A program made the position numbers and the translations under genes. 64,000 nucleotides of DNA from Doryteuthis pealeii (taxonomy: Eukaryota; Mollusca; Cephalopoda; Myopsida; Loliginidae), in assembly GCA_023376005.1 (NCBI GenBank), contig CM042150.1, positions 72,657,515 to 72,721,514 of the forward strand, given 5' to 3'. This document shows, one piece after another, positions 11,811 through 24,602 of this stretch (its first letter is position 1; each line of letters starts with the position of its first letter). Under the pieces are notes generated by a model. It was not told where the DNA came from. It saw only the letters and a program-made list of their open reading frames with translations, and did not search any database.

Positions 11811-13010
11811 TTAGGTTGGCTGGAGCTGTTGAAACCGTGGTGTTGTTTTTGGTGTCACATTATACCAGTATACCACCTCTATAAGAGAGCATTCTGTTCT
11901 CGTGGCGATGCGCTTTATCATGCGGTGGGATCTCTCCACTATCCCATTCCCCGATGGTACGTAGGCGCATCGAAATCTTATCCGGACACCCCAATCTTTT
12001 GCAAGTCTGGTGAACCTTTCCCTGGAAAACACTGCGGCATTGTCGGTAAGCAGCCCCCTTTCGTAAAAAATTGTCTCCAGCTGCCGGATGATACTGGCGG
12101 AGTCTTGGCACTGCAATGGCCTCCAAATGGCAAAACAACTGGGACCACAGTCTATTAGCATCAGGTAGTGCTGGCCTCCGAAATGGGTCAAATCCATTCC
12201 CACCCTGCTCCAATTGTCACGTACAGAAAGCCTGCCTGGCTTCCGATGCACCAGGGCAAGATCTATCGATTGACATTTCTTGCAATCCCTGATCACCTTT
12301 TGAACAGGCTTCACGCTGGGGTGTCCGGTGGACTGATGAATGGCTCGTATACGGGCAGATTCCTGGTCTTCTGCAGCCACAGTGCAGGCCTGTCCTACGG
12401 GTTCTGACTCTTTCTGAATGTCATCCAGCCATCGCTGCAGCACTCTGGTAAGCTAATCGGCCCAGTTGTTGTGAGACTTAACTAGTGCCATGTCTATCTT
12501 CAGTTCATACTCTGAGGCCAGTTGTCGAAGTGTGCTGAGCTGACGCCAGACCAACATTTCGGTGGCAGCCTTGGTTCACACTCTCTACTTTCCAGACAAT
12601 GTGTCTGAGACCCAGTGATGTGCATGCGAGGTTAATGCCCCACAACACTGCATCCAGTTCTGCCAAGTTAATGTGTTTATTTTGCTCATTGGTCTCAGCT
12701 ATCTCGCATCTTCAGACACAGCTCCACAACTCTCAATAACAACACCAGTGGCTAACGAGCTTGCATCCACCACACAGTGATGTCCTGCCCATCAATGCAC
12801 CAATAACCATGCACTGGATTTGTTTGCGCTACTTTGCGGTGAAAACATCCACTAACATTAGGCTCAAGAGGAGGTCTCGCACTTCATCGTCCCATCCAGT
12901 GGTTACGGCGTTTGCTCTTTGCTTTATGAACGCAGTCGCAACACGAGGCCAACTGCACACCAGAAAATGTCCGTCAATCTTCCACACACGGAGAAAATAG
13001 TCCAACGGGT
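11811..13010 (-). mobile_element. Ty3-like LTR retrotransposon pol remnant (RNase H plus integrase)
   Basis: Reading from 13010 leftwards, the first part matches the end of RT and RNase H (CSWPRVATAFIKQRANAVTT near 12960-12890, then a VDASSLATGVVIE-type RNase H motif near 12780). The integrase follows as an open frame of 210 residues (12443-11811). It has an HxxxGHPS plus CKKC zinc-binding module, the core MDLTHFGGQHYLMLIDCG, LLTDNAAVF and SGNGIVERSHRMIKR, which supply the D,D,E triad. The N-terminal half contains stops and frameshifts. A small deletion before LLTDNA removes residues usually found there. No LTR or gag is visible. Base composition is clearly more GC-rich than the surroundings, consistent with a later insertion into the ARL15 intron. 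Confidence 0.8.
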
Positions 13011-13329
13011 TAATACATCAGGCGGCAGCAGTGGCGGCGGCTCAACTCCATGACACCACCAAAGCGTATTACGCTCCTCCCAGACGTGCAATCCTAACAC
13101 GTGTGTGCTGCATCTTATCTGCTCTGGGACCTTGAACGTAAGTCCAAACCACTATCGTCTAGCTGGAAAGAGGCTCACAACAGATCCTCAGCATGCTCTG
13201 GCAACCCAGCGAAAACGCACACATCAGACTCCGATCTGTCATACCTCCAATCAAGAACTGCGAGTTTACGCAATTCAGCCAAAAAGAGTTTTTTTTCAAT
13301 CATGAATGTTACAATTTATTTTGTAAACA

Positions 13330-13470
13330 CAGATTTTAAGCAGCACCTGGCAGCCATCTTCATCAAAATTGATTGAAAAATTGTTTTAAATGTATTAAAA
13401 ATAAGTTACATGTGTAATATTATTTTGCTTTTTTTTTACTGATGCTTAGGTACAACAAAAATACGTCATG
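13330..13470 (+). repeat. interspersed repeat family X, partial copy
   Basis: TTACATGTGTAATATTATTTTGC and its surroundings recur at 29820-29970 and 27150-27310, and in reverse complement at 22430-22660 and 24325-24500. The fuller copies include TAGTAACAnAATGA and AATTTTTGTCTnAnnCGA blocks. About 110 bases are kept here. Confidence 0.65.
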
Positions 13471-13659
13471 TGATCAGTTTAGGCCATATTAAATATTTTT
13501 TAACTTTTTTTATAAATCTTGCAAAAGAGAAATAATGAACATAAAGAATTGTTACAAAGAAAAATAGTTAATTCAAAGATCAAATTATCCGACTGGGGAA
13601 AAATTACTCACCGTTATCTTGAAAAATAAGTAAACAGTCCGTTTTTTTACAACTGGGTT

Positions 13660-14500
13660 AATTTTTTTATTGATATTTCTTAGCAGAATTCTGTATTCAT
13701 GGTTCTTTTACTAAAAAGCTTTTGCATCAAAACTTATAAAAATCTTCAGATATAATTATTCAGACTCTTATCTTTTTAGAAATAAAGTAAAAATTGTTTT
13801 TGTCAGTTCATTTTTTTCATATTTCATAAAATAAAATAGGGAAGGGTAGACATCGTAAAAAAATATTTCCCCTAATATATTTTAGGAAAAAACTATTTCA
13901 GACATATTTACATCAAAAGGTAAGTAATTATTAGATACCACCAATTTTACCCTGTGAAATTTAACCCTCCCCCCCCTATGAAACTTGCAGAAAAATTCAT
14001 ATTTTCTTGAAAAAATTTTTTCCATTCGAAAGAAAAAACATTAAACATACTACTGATGATTTTAAAAAATTTTTTTCAGCTTACGAAAATAATTAAAACT
14101 ATCATTGAAAAACAATGTTTTCATTTTTGCACTGTTAAATCAACTGAAATTTAACGTAGCTAAAAACAAGATAAGAGGTTTTTAATAATCCGATTTTCAC
14201 AAAAATTTCCATAAAGGAAAATTTTATAAATTACACCCATTGGATGTAAATACATCTGAAATAGTTTTTTTCTAAAATATATTAGGGGAAATATTTTTTT
14301 ACAAGGTCTATAAACGCCCCCTATTTTATTTTATGAGATAAATCAAAAATGACGCGCTAGAAAAATTTTGTACTTTTTTTTTCTATAAAGATAAGAGTCT
14401 GAATAACTATATCAATGAAATTCTATAACATACGAGCTATAGTTTTTTTTAGGAAAAATTAATGAAATCGGAATAAAAAGTGCAAAAAAATGTCATAATA
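13660..14500. mobile_element. palindromic (foldback) element, family B, copy 1
   Basis: The left half (13730-13960) and right half (14200-14480) are reverse complements: ATTCAGACTCTTATCTTT pairs with AAAGATAAGAGTCTGAATAA, and AATATTTCCCCTAATATATT pairs with AATATATTAGGGGAAATATT. Arms are about 250 bases with a spacer of about 250 bases. The arms recur at 31850-32560. There is no coding frame, so this is a non-autonomous foldback element. Confidence 0.7.
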
Positions 14501-15140
14501 TTAATATTTGAAAGTTTTTTTTTGCTTTTGTAATTGGTATGTACTATATTCTATTAAATTGTCAAAAGATTTTTTTAAGAAATTAATTTTTAAGAGATTT
14601 TCAATCTTTTGTGTGATTAAATATTTTTATTTTCTGCGTGAAATGAATTAAATTTTTTTTTTCTGTGCTAAAAAATCAAATTTTTTCACGGATATTTAAA
14701 AATATGAATTTTAGAATTCAGGTGAACTAAAAGTTGGTCCAATCCGAACTCGATTAATATTTTTAAAAGAATTTATAATTTTTATTGTTTAATGTATGGG
14801 TCTTAGAATATACGGAGAGCAAAACTGACATATTTGTTTTACAAAGAGACGAGACGCTTCTGAGTAACCGAAGTTTGTTTTTCTTTGGTCAAAAAAGTTT
14901 AAAAAATAATTTTTTACACTATTAGAATAAAAAGTAAGTTATATTGATTATTTTATCAGTTTTTCTTAGAAATATTCAAATCTTCATTTCATTTTATTTT
15001 CGATTTTAAAAATTAATACCAAAACTGATGACATTTTTTCACGGTGACATTTTAATATTAAAGTTTTTAAAGATTTTATTCATTTTAATTGTAAATTTTG
15101 GCTAAACTTGCAAATCGTTCGGAAAATTAAAACATATAAC
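14500..15140. other. AT-rich intronic sequence, nothing recognised
   Basis: Long A and T runs with no open frame of note and no identified repeat boundary. Confidence 0.4.
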
Positions 15141-15334
15141 AGGGTAACCCAGAAAAAACAGAACCCAAATTATTTATTTATTTTCCCATTAAATTAACCC
15201 TAAACCCCAAACCTAAACTCCAACCCCCAACCCTAACTATAATCACCACCCCTAAACCCCACCCCTAAACCCCCTAGTTAAAATTAACAGTTTTATTACA
15301 AAATTTGTGGTTTCTGTTTTTTCTGGGTCACCCT
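15141..15334. mobile_element. MITE with terminal inverted repeats and telomere-like interior
   Basis: The left end AGGGTAACCCAGAAAAAACA and the right end TTTTTTCTGGGTCACCCT are inverted copies, making a 194-base element. The interior from 15193 to 15282 is built of degenerate CCCTAAA/CCCCTAAA-type units. No protein is encoded. A lone partial end (TAACAGGGTAAC) lies at about 15504. Confidence 0.7.
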
Positions 15335-15666
15335 AATTTTCGACAGATTTGCACCTTTAGCCTAAATTTTAATCAAGTTTTTCAAGTTTTTTTGTTTTTT
15401 TTCTAAGCTGAAATTTTTTTTTTTTTAAATCATCAGAATTTTTAAAATGTTTCTTTCGAATACACAAAAAAATTTCAAGATAATATTTCAAGATAAAAAA
15501 ATATAACAGGGTAACTTTATATATAACTCCTATATTTTAAAAATCGTTGAAAACAAATAATTGGTTATTGAATATGCACAAGAATGCTCAATGTATTTTA
15601 TTTTTTAATTGCTGAATTTTATTTTATATAATATTTTATTACATTAAATCTAAATATTTGTACCTG

Positions 15667-15917
15667 TGTTGAGGTTGAGTATTCGTATTGCATAGTAGAA
15701 ACAATGCGTGAGAAAAAAGAATTTACAATAGGTAAAGAGAAACTGAGGAGATGGACACACACAAAGTTAATTCATCAAAGATTTATTATGAACTGAACAG
15801 AACCATTACAAATGGCGGGAAAAGGGTGTTGAGCAGAAGTAGGTGGAGCTTTGAGCTCCTGCTGATGTTACATTAAACATATTTATGAAGAGGAATATAA
15901 GCTTATAATACTCAACA
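15667..15917 (-). repeat. 3' LTR of the Ty1/copia element
   Basis: On the minus strand this 251-base block starts TGTTGAGTATT and ends TACTCAACCTCAACA, so it has the TG...CA ends and short inverted repeat of an LTR. A purine-rich tract (AGGAGGGAG) lies immediately upstream at 15918-15926, as expected for a polypurine tract. The pol fragments end about 70 bases further upstream. No second LTR is seen beyond 18770, so the 5' end is lost. Confidence 0.75.
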
Positions 15918-15926
15918 CTCCCTCCT

Positions 15927-18770
15927 ATAAGGTTAGATTTCTCTTTATGAGGTTAAAATTGACCGTCCAAGGTATGCAACTCTTATTAAACTAATTTAAA
16001 ATAGGTTTTATAAATTCTCTTAATTTAATTTTGCTCAATGGTTTTATGAACATATCTACGATATTGTCTTTTGAAGGGATGTAATTTAAATTTACATTAT
16101 TATTTTGAATTTCTGATCTTATGTAATGGTATTTTACATCAATATGTTTAGATCTTTGATGATTAAAATTTTGAGATGAATTGCTTTTTAAAATTTGAAG
16201 TTGCAATAATTGTATTTAAATTTTGATAATAATTTCTATACACAATAATTATTTAATGATTGTTCAAAAATTTCTGGCTAGTTAAAAAAGTGTGTAACAA
16301 ATTGTTCCACTTAGTTTTAGTCCATACAAAGACTTTTCTTTCTTCTTTTTTTTTTTTTTAAATTTGCAAACAAGTTTTTGTCGAAAAAGTATTTTTCTAG
16401 CCCTCATTTTTACCTGTGAAAATCCTTTGGCTACATATCTAGCCTTAAATTGTTCTTCATTGTTTTGTCCTAATTTTACAGCATATACCCATCTGTCTCC
16501 AATATTTTTTTGTTTTGAGGTACAGGTAAGTTCATAAGTTCCATTTTCTTTAAGGCATTTACTTCATCATTCATTGCTTTTTCCCATTGTAATTTTTCAA
16601 TAGATATGATGGCTTCTTCATAGCTTTGTGGAATGTTGTTTACACTATAACAATAATCAATAGAACAGTTTGTTGTGTCTGAGTTGTTGAATCATCTAAT
16701 ACATAATCATGCAAATATTTGGGTTTATTAATTTTTTGTTTAGAAAGTTTTTCTTCACTATCATTTTGTGATTCAGTGTTTTTATTTTCCAGTTCTTCAT
16801 CATTATCATTTTGTGATAAAGGGTTTTTATTCATGGGGTAGTCTTCTTCCTCAGATTGTTGAGTTTCATGAAAAAATACACATCTTATTCTTTTAATTTC
16901 TTTTCTGTCTGGAAAGTAAATAAGATAAGCTGGACTTGTTGGATCATATCCAACAAAAATTCCTTGTTGACTCCTTGGGTCCAATTTTGTTTTATTTTGG
17001 ATATAGGCAAAGCATGTACTACCAAATGTATGCATATTGCTTATATCAGGTTTTTGAATGTAAACATTTCATAAGAAGTTTTTCCAGTTCTTCTATTGAA
17101 GTATCTATTCCTTATATAAGCTGATGTTCTAATTGCATAATTCTACAAGTTTTTTGGGGTAATTTAGATTCTATCAATAAACATCTTGCCATTTCAAAGA
17201 GTGTTCTCCAAGATCTTTCAGCAGTACCATTTTGGTGTGGTGAATAAGGAGCTGAAAATTATTGTTTTAGTTTATTTTTTACAAGAATATTTTTAAATTT
17301 TGTACAAGTAAATTCAAGAGCATTGTCTGTTCTTAATCTTTTAATAGATCCATAGGGTAACATATCAGCTAAAAAATTTTCTGTTGCATCAAATTTATTT
17401 TTATGACTTATTTTCATGCCTTTTACAGCTTGCTCTAATTTTAAAACATCTTCTTTGTTACAATGTTCAAGAATACTATGCCATTATTTTAAAGCATGAG
17501 TTCGTATATTTTTTATGTTATTTAGGAAATATAACTTTCCTTGTTTTTTAATATTACATCCACATCCATTAGGTTCTTGAGTTTGGCGCCATTTTTGTAA
17601 AAATGGAGGGAAGCACCATTTTGGGTCGCTGACTGTACCGAAAAAATATTTTGTATATAGGATGGAATATATAATGCATTTTTTAATGTTGTTTCATGAG
17701 TATTGCCTTTATTATTTTTATTAAAAATTTTGCATTGCCTTTTGCATGTACAAAACATGTGGTTCGGGTACCATCGGCAAGTTCAATGGTATGTTGCGAG
17801 GCATTAAAATCTTCATTAAAACGAAAAAAAATTTGTTTTATCTGTAATTATGTGAGCGGTAGCTCCACAATCTACTAGCAAATTAAATGTATCATCTTCA
17901 AAAGATTTTTTAAAAGTACTTACAGTGAAAAGAAATTAATTTTTTCATCTGTGTCTTTCAGTGAGTTGACTGAATTTTCTTTTCTTTTATCTCGGCAATA
18001 TTTTGTGTCGTGTGTATTTCTTTTCCAATATTCACACCATCTTTTTTTAAATTTTGGTGCATTTTTACATTCAAAATTTTGATGCCCCAGCTTCTGGCAA
18101 TTGAAACATTGTATGTTTTTCATATATTTTTGTTGATTAACTTTCATCGTGTAATCTTTTCGTGGTCCATTTTTTATGCATTTTTCAGTCTCTTCGTAGC
18201 TTCTAAGAGCTGATTTAAACTCATTAAATTTTAATTCATCCTTTCTCTGTGTTATCACAGTCGAAAAGGTTTTAAAATCGCTGGGTAATCCTTTCAAAAT
18301 CATTGCAATCAATAAGCTGTCAGATACACTTTCACCGGCTGAATTTAATACGACACAGCATTCTCCCCTTTTAGCATATAATCAATGACATTTTTGTGTG
18401 CTGACATTTTTAATGATGTCAATTCTGTATAAAGAGAAATTATTCTGGGTTTACTGCTTCCAACATAATGGTTTCTCAATGTTTTCATTGCTAATCTTCC
18501 ATTATTTCTGGCATCTCTAATAATTAGAGTAAGACTTCTATCATCGAGTAATTGTGTCATCAGAGCAAAAACTTCAGCATTTTTGTCTAGGTCGATATCA
18601 TCTGTCTCGGATTCCAAAATATGTGCCAGCTTCAAGAGTCGTGAGTAGGAAATAAATTTAATTTCCCATAATTGAAATTGTTCAGGATTTCCATCGAAGT
18701 AAATTCTATTTTTATAACTTGTTATTTTTGTTTTGTTAAATATTATTATCATTATTATTATTGGCATTTC
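15927..18770 (-). mobile_element. Ty1/copia retrotransposon, 5'-truncated and internally deleted
   Basis: Domains follow copia order from 18770 leftwards. Gag (18767-18345) contains YFDGNPEQFQLWEIKFISYS. The next frame (18312-17920) ends gag with a CCHC knuckle, CFNCQKLGHQNFEC. A protease/pre-integrase stretch lies at 17758-17522 (KNALYIPSYIQNIFSVQSAT). Integrase remnants span 17520-16650, including RTDNALEFT, SPHQNGTAERSW and FGSTCFAYIQNK with DPRSQQGIFVGYD. The start of RT appears at 16640-16400 (EKLQWEKAMNDEVNALKENG, RWVYAVKLG, ARYVAKGFSQ). The RT catalytic core is missing. The last frame (16206-15991) is the RNase H tail, with RSKHIDVKYHYIRSE and DNIVDMFIKPLSK. Stops and frameshifts occur throughout; the copy cannot move by itself. 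Confidence 0.88.
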
Positions 18771-20562
18771 AGTCTCAGAAGACTATAATATAGTTTTTGT
18801 GCCCCTGAAGTCCAATGTTTGAAAAAATTCTCAACCACAGCTGTCACATGTGAAGGCTGTTCCTGAAGATGTTGATGTGCCGGTGCTTTCTTGCCACTGC
18901 TTTCTTCTGAACCTCTTAGCTTCATGGTGTTGCACCAGGGTAACTTCAGATATGAACTGTCCTCTACGGAGAGCCTGCTACCACTGAGGGCGGTCCTGAG
19001 CCAAATTTTCCCAGCTTGGAAGAGATAATGCCAAAGCACCTGAGATCATTCTTTCAGACATCCTTGAAATGCAGCTGGGGGTGACCAATCTGTCTCGTAC
19101 CAGACAAAATCTCTGTATAGAGGATGTCCTTTGGGATTCATCCATCATCCTATCAGGCAGACATGGCCCAGCCATCAGAGATGAGGCTGGGGAGTTGAGC
19201 TCTGTAAAACTGCTGTGTTAGTGATCCTATCCATCCAGGTGATGCCCAGGATACGTCTAAGGCAGCGAAGGTAGAAGCTATTTAGCCACCGCTCTTGGAG
19301 GGAGTAAATGGTCCATATTTCACTTCCATACATGAGGGTGCTGATATCACATACCCTATACACTTATACCTTTGTACGGATAGTGAGCTGCTGTTGTCCC
19401 ACACTCTTGCTGTGAGCTTCCCAAAAGTTGAGGCAGCTTTTACGATCCAGCAACCAATTTCAGTATAAAGGTTGTTGGTGATGGTGGACACAAGATAGGT
19501 GAAGGTGTTTACGGCTTCCAGGGTGTAGTTGTTGATGGTGATGGAGGGAGGATTTCGGTTCTATGACCTATTGTCTTGGTTTTCTTTATACTAATGGTCA
19601 GGCTGAAGTCATGGCAGGCTTGAGTGAACTGGTCCATGAGTGTTTGTAGGTGCTCCTGGGAGTGTGCTACCACTGCTGCGTCATCAGCAAATAGCATGCC
19701 CGAATGACAAATGGCCTGACCTTTGTTTCGGCTTTTAGATGGCTAAGATTGAACCGGTTACCGTCTGTCATTGTGTGAAAGTAGACTCTTGCTTTACCAA
19801 CACCTTGGTGCAGAAGGAGAGAAAAGAAGATCCCCAACAGAGTGGGTGCCAACATGCATCCCTGCTTGACACTATGTTGCTCTACATGATGAAGGGCTGC
19901 ATCAGAAACAGTGTTGTTGTTGGCGTAGAGTTCTGAGTAATGTTCTACCCAACGATCAAGTTGTTTAATCGATCTTTTATGATTTCTCCTGAAGCTGATT
20001 TCAGAAGAGCAATTTTGTGATGTAAAGGTCTAAGCACCCTTTTTATGCCATCGTACATGCTTTTGATATTATCAGAATCAGTAGATGACTGAATGCAGCT
20101 GCAAAGTAACTGTTAGCACAGTGAGTCACAGTCTGTGCTGTGAAAGCTACGAGCTTGGAGGACACTTCTAAGGTCAGAGCGCTGTGTTATGATCAGATCT
20201 AACTGGTGCCAGTGGCCAGATTGTGGATGTCTCCAGGAAACTTTGTGACAAGGTTTTGACTGAAAATATGAGTTGGTGATACATAGGTTGTGGTATGTGC
20301 AGAACTCAAGGAGACGCCCATTCTCATTAATTCTACCAATCCCATGATAACCCAAGCAAGATAGCCCAGAGTCATGGTCAGCACCAACTCTTACATTAAA
20401 GTCATCAAGAAGGTAAAGTTGATCTTGTTTAGGGATGTTTTTTACACTCAACTCAAGATCATCATAAAATTTGTCCTTTGTTTCTTGAGGGGTGGTAAGT
20501 GTTGGAGCGTATACACTTACAAGGTGAACAGGTCCTAGAGTAGAGTTCAGGCGGAGGGTCAA
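18770..20562 (-). mobile_element. LINE with endonuclease and reverse transcriptase remnants (RTE-like)
   Basis: From 20562 leftwards: an apurinic-endonuclease-like domain of 149 residues (VHLVSVYAPTLTTPQETKDK, DFNVRVGADHDSGLSCLGYH, then a Trp-rich HPQSGHWHQLDLIITQRSDL ending at STDCDS), the family commonly annotated as craniofacial-development-protein-2-like. RT follows in broken frames: MLFADDAAVVAHSQEHLQTL (19697-19509) has the FADD catalytic box, and STLMYGSEIWT / RCLRRILGITWMDRITN (19363-19175) is the LINE C-terminal tail. Residues between endonuclease and RT are missing, and the missing segment type occurs in the opposite orientation at 26180-26500. The element is inactive. Confidence 0.85.
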
Positions 20563-22099
20563 AATTCTCTCTCAGGGTTCCCACTCATTTTAGGAAATCA
20601 TTTTCCGGGATATTTCCAGATTTTTTAAATTTTCAAGGACAGCACTTGTTTACGGCAATTTCATAATTTAATCAATATTAATCTAATATCAACACAATTA
20701 GACAGTTTTATTGTTACTTTTTTTATGTTGCAGGGTTAATGAATTATCTTGGGTTTATTATAGATGATAGCTACAATTAACTACACAGCATGTCCACAAA
20801 GTCCATATGCACTTAAAGTTATGAATAATTTTAAGTGCACTCTGACTTTAGGGACACCCTGTACAATAAAATTGTCTGGCCTCCTGTTTTTGCTTAGCCA
20901 TGATCAACATTACAGGGTAATTTTTTCATTAGCAAATCAATTTTACACCCTCACCCAATATTTTAGATAAATTTTTTTTTTTTTTTTTTTATTGAATTAG
21001 TACAAATTTCAATAAACTCAAATTGCAGATATTTACCATGCTGTGTTTCTCGCTTTTTTATTGGAAAATATATGCAGATATTTTACAATGACCCCGTCGT
21101 TTTATATCTGTATTATATTTTATATACTATTGTATATTAATAGCCATGTTCAATTTTTGGGGTGTAAGGGAATTAAATGCATATCCCAAGAGGTGATAAC
21201 ACATTATTTGTCCCTTGCCGCCGAGTCCACACCTATGATGGACAGACATTGAAATTTTTTTACTATCTCATATGTTTTCACATCCGGGTATTTCGAAGTA
21301 AATGATAAATATTGTATTTTCTTTCTAATATCTTAAAAAATATTTTTTCTTGGAAGTGTAGCCAAAGAGACTTTTCTCTGTTGCGATTGACATATTTATT
21401 TAGACTGGAAGAGAATTTGGCCAATATCTCTCATTCTCTATTTCCATAGTTGAAATTTACAATTTAAAAAAAAAAAATTTAAATCTCGGAAAATATGCAG
21501 CATATCATCGCATATTTTTTCCTTTAGATTTTTACAAAGTTAAAATACAGGGCTATCTTTTGTTAAATTTTCAAGTTAGTCACGGATATCGACAGACATG
21601 TAAAATTGACCTTGAAATTTTTAAGGTAGTAAAAAACTCAATTTAGATAAACTAAATTTTTTTTGCATCAATTTAAAGAAAAATATTTTTTTTAAAAACA
21701 TGCTAAATTTTTTATCTTTTGAGTTTTAAGAAAATAACTTTTAGATTTTAAAATCACTTTTTTTAGGGTATTGAATTAATATCTTTTTTATTTTTTTTAT
21801 ATATTTTTCAGGATAATGATCTTTCAAGAAATGTAAAAATTAGGAACAGGGAATTTTTTTTCTTCAAATGGTCAAAGGTCAAATCCTCCCCCACATTCTC
21901 AATTGATAAAAAAAAAATTTTTTCAGGTTTCTTCAATAAAATAAGTTAAATCGTTATAAAATTAAGTCATTGGAAAATAATTTGATGAACATTTCATTAA
22001 AATTGGACAATTCCCTGATTTTTGGTAATTGTTTCAAAATTAAGAAATTAAAAAAATGATTATTATTTGGCAACCCTTGAACATCCCTATATATTAAAG

Positions 22100-22270
22100 T
22101 TATATTTTCAACTTGAAATAATAGATAGAGAAGAACATGGAAAACAAGATGTCTTAAAGAAGCAGCTCATATGTTGGGCTGTAGTGACCTACTGAGTAGA
22201 CCAAATACAGAGATGAATACAATATGGGAACCAATCACTAAAAAACTAAATCAAATTGTTTTTTTTTAAA
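22100..22270 (+). mobile_element. Penelope-like element remnant, copy 1
   Basis: One frame reads KTRCLKEAAHMLGCSDLLSR then PNTEMNTIWEPITKKL. The same peptide is kept with changes at 27925-28060. The pattern resembles the tail of the GIY-YIG endonuclease that ends many Penelope-like reverse transcriptases. Assignment rests on this short tail and on the 3' motif near copy 2, so it is moderate. Confidence 0.5.
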
Positions 22271-22429
22271 TAGATTATTTTAGAAATAAAAATATTGAAA
22301 AAGACTGAAGGATTTTACACCTTGAGGGTGGGGAGTGTTGGGCATTGTGTTTTGTTTAAATTTAATTGAAATTTGTACAAATTCCTAAAAAAAAACAAAA
22401 AAAAAAAACATCTTTTTAAAAATGGGATG

Positions 22430-22660
22430 GGTTGTAAAACATCTAAATTGATAGGTACCACTAATTTGTGTGCTCATTTTCATTTTAAAAACAAATTAAA
22501 ATTAATTGAATATATTATTTAAGGTCAAGTTTTTGTTTAATTCAAAAAGTATGATAAGCATCAGAAAAAAGTCTAATGAACATCAGTAAAAAAACATAAA
22601 TAAATAATGATAAAAAATATTACATATGTAATTTATTTTTAATACATTTTAAACAATTAA
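22430..22660 (-). repeat. interspersed repeat family X
   Basis: Reverse-orientation copy of the repeat at 27110-27310, including ATTACATATGTAATTTATTTTTAAT and the AAGGTCAAGTTTTTGTTTAA block. A second copy in the same orientation lies at 24325-24500. Confidence 0.65.
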
Positions 22661-23224
22661 ATTCAGCTAAAAATTTGATCAAAATGGGCCCTTTGTGTGA
22701 AATAGTTACAGACTAAAAATCCCCACATCATTTAAGATTTTAAGACTCATAATAGTTTCTTCTTAGAAATCAATAACAGAAAAACATTAAATACACTATG
22801 TACAGAAAAATTATTAACTTTTTGATATTGATTTTGATGTAATGAATATGTAAATACCTCGGTACCCCCTCACTATCAGATTTGATTGGACAGTGTCATA
22901 TATAAATATTCGACAATCTGGTGGTACAAGCGCCTAAGCCTACTAGTCTAAGCTTACTCGCCTACCAATCAAAATACCCCACGACTGCTCGGAAGACATG
23001 CTGCTATTCGACGCACCAGCTACTACTGCGATAATATACCAAATATCAACTTCATAATATATCCCTTAACCCAGATATATCAGATTTAAATGAAATATCT
23101 TTTTTTGTTGAAAACACACAGAAAAACTAAAGAGTCCTCAAAAAATCTGGCGTTTTTGTTTACAAAAATTCACCAAGAAATATGTTAAAAAATGCAGAGG
23201 CACAGATTGCAGAAAAGAAAATTG

Positions 23225-23686
23225 CCAAAAATCAGAGAATTATCTGATTTTAATAAAATTTTCAGTGTTGACTTATTAACCAATGAATTCTTTTATATTA
23301 CTGAATCATTTCAATCAAATTGATTCAATGGAAATAAATTGAAGTTCTTTCAAATAAATGACACCTATATGCACCTTGAAAACAATCCATATACATAATA
23401 GATAGAATTCATTTAAAATATGAAATGCCTAAATTTAAGTTTTAAATTTCATAATTATAGATTCTAAAAACAAATATCTATTTAATAACAAGCCTACTTA
23501 GAATTGTGATCTAATAATTTTTGGAAAAAACTCAATTGAAAAGTTAGGCCTCCACCCTTTTTAACAAAACAAGGGGCGGGGTCAAAATTAAGTGACCTGA
23601 AAAAAATCTGAGTTTTTAAATAATTCATTCATTGATAAATCAACACGGAAATTTTCATTAAAATATGATAATTCCCTGATTTTTGG
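23225..23686. mobile_element. foldback element family A, copy 1
   Basis: The left end CCAAAAATCAGAGAATTATC and the right end ATAATTCCCTGATTTTTGG are inverted. Inverted homology continues inward through the TCAGTGTTGA/TCAACACGGA blocks. Four such pairs exist in the window. There is no coding frame. It is nested in hAT-like copy 1. Confidence 0.7.
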
Positions 23687-24602
23687 GGTTTTTTTCTCCA
23701 AGGGATTAAATTTATTTTTCTAAATATGTCTATGAGGTCAAAATTGGCAGTACCTAATATTTGAAATTTGAATTTGTTTTGTAAAAGTTCATCGAAAAAC
23801 ATTTTAAACGGGGTGGGGCGGGGGTTAAAATATCTAAATTGTCTTGCTGATAAAAAGCTGGGGGGGGGGGATATTGTAAAATATCTACATTAATTTGCCT
23901 ATAAATTGCACGACTCAGAAATTAGGTCAGGAGTCTGGGGGCAAAATTATAAAATTACCAATATTTTCCAGGGGAGAGTGGTGGTGGTGTTGCTATTTAC
24001 ATCGTAAAAAGTTCAGTTATTTTTTTAACTGAGATGAAATTGACATTTGATTGGGGGGGGGGGGGGTACGAAAATTTTGTTCAAGCGCCATATGCTTGAA
24101 GCCTTACTTAGGGGTATGGGGTGGGGACCAACGTTTGTCTTTAAAAAAAAAAAAACTTTCATTTTTCAGCGCTTTTAAAAATGTTTAATAAAAACTTTTT
24201 TTTAAATGAACATTAATTTCATGTAATTCTTAAATATTAGTATTACGTTACTGCATATTGTTTTTTTTTGTTTTAATTGATCATTTTCAGTCAAAATTTT
24301 GCGTGTGCGCTATTCTATACATTAGGTATACACAATCTTTCGTCCGCTAAAAATTTAAAAACGAATTAAAATTAATTAAATCTATTATTTAAGGTCAAAC
24401 TTTTGTCTAAAACGATAAGTAGTAACATAATGACCATCATTAAAAAAAGAAAAATATCATTACATATGCAGTTTATTTTTAATACTTTTAAAACGATTTG
24501 TTTTGGTCAATTTCGTTCGCGTTCGCCATTTTGGCTCTTTTTAAATGGTATAAAGGGCTTGTTTACAAATTTAATGTAACATTCGCGATTGCAAAAAAAT
24601 TA

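Noticed and set aside
15193..15282. Interstitial telomere or chromosome end
   Set aside because: The CCCTAAA-like units are degenerate, under 100 bases, and bounded by inverted repeats of a small element.
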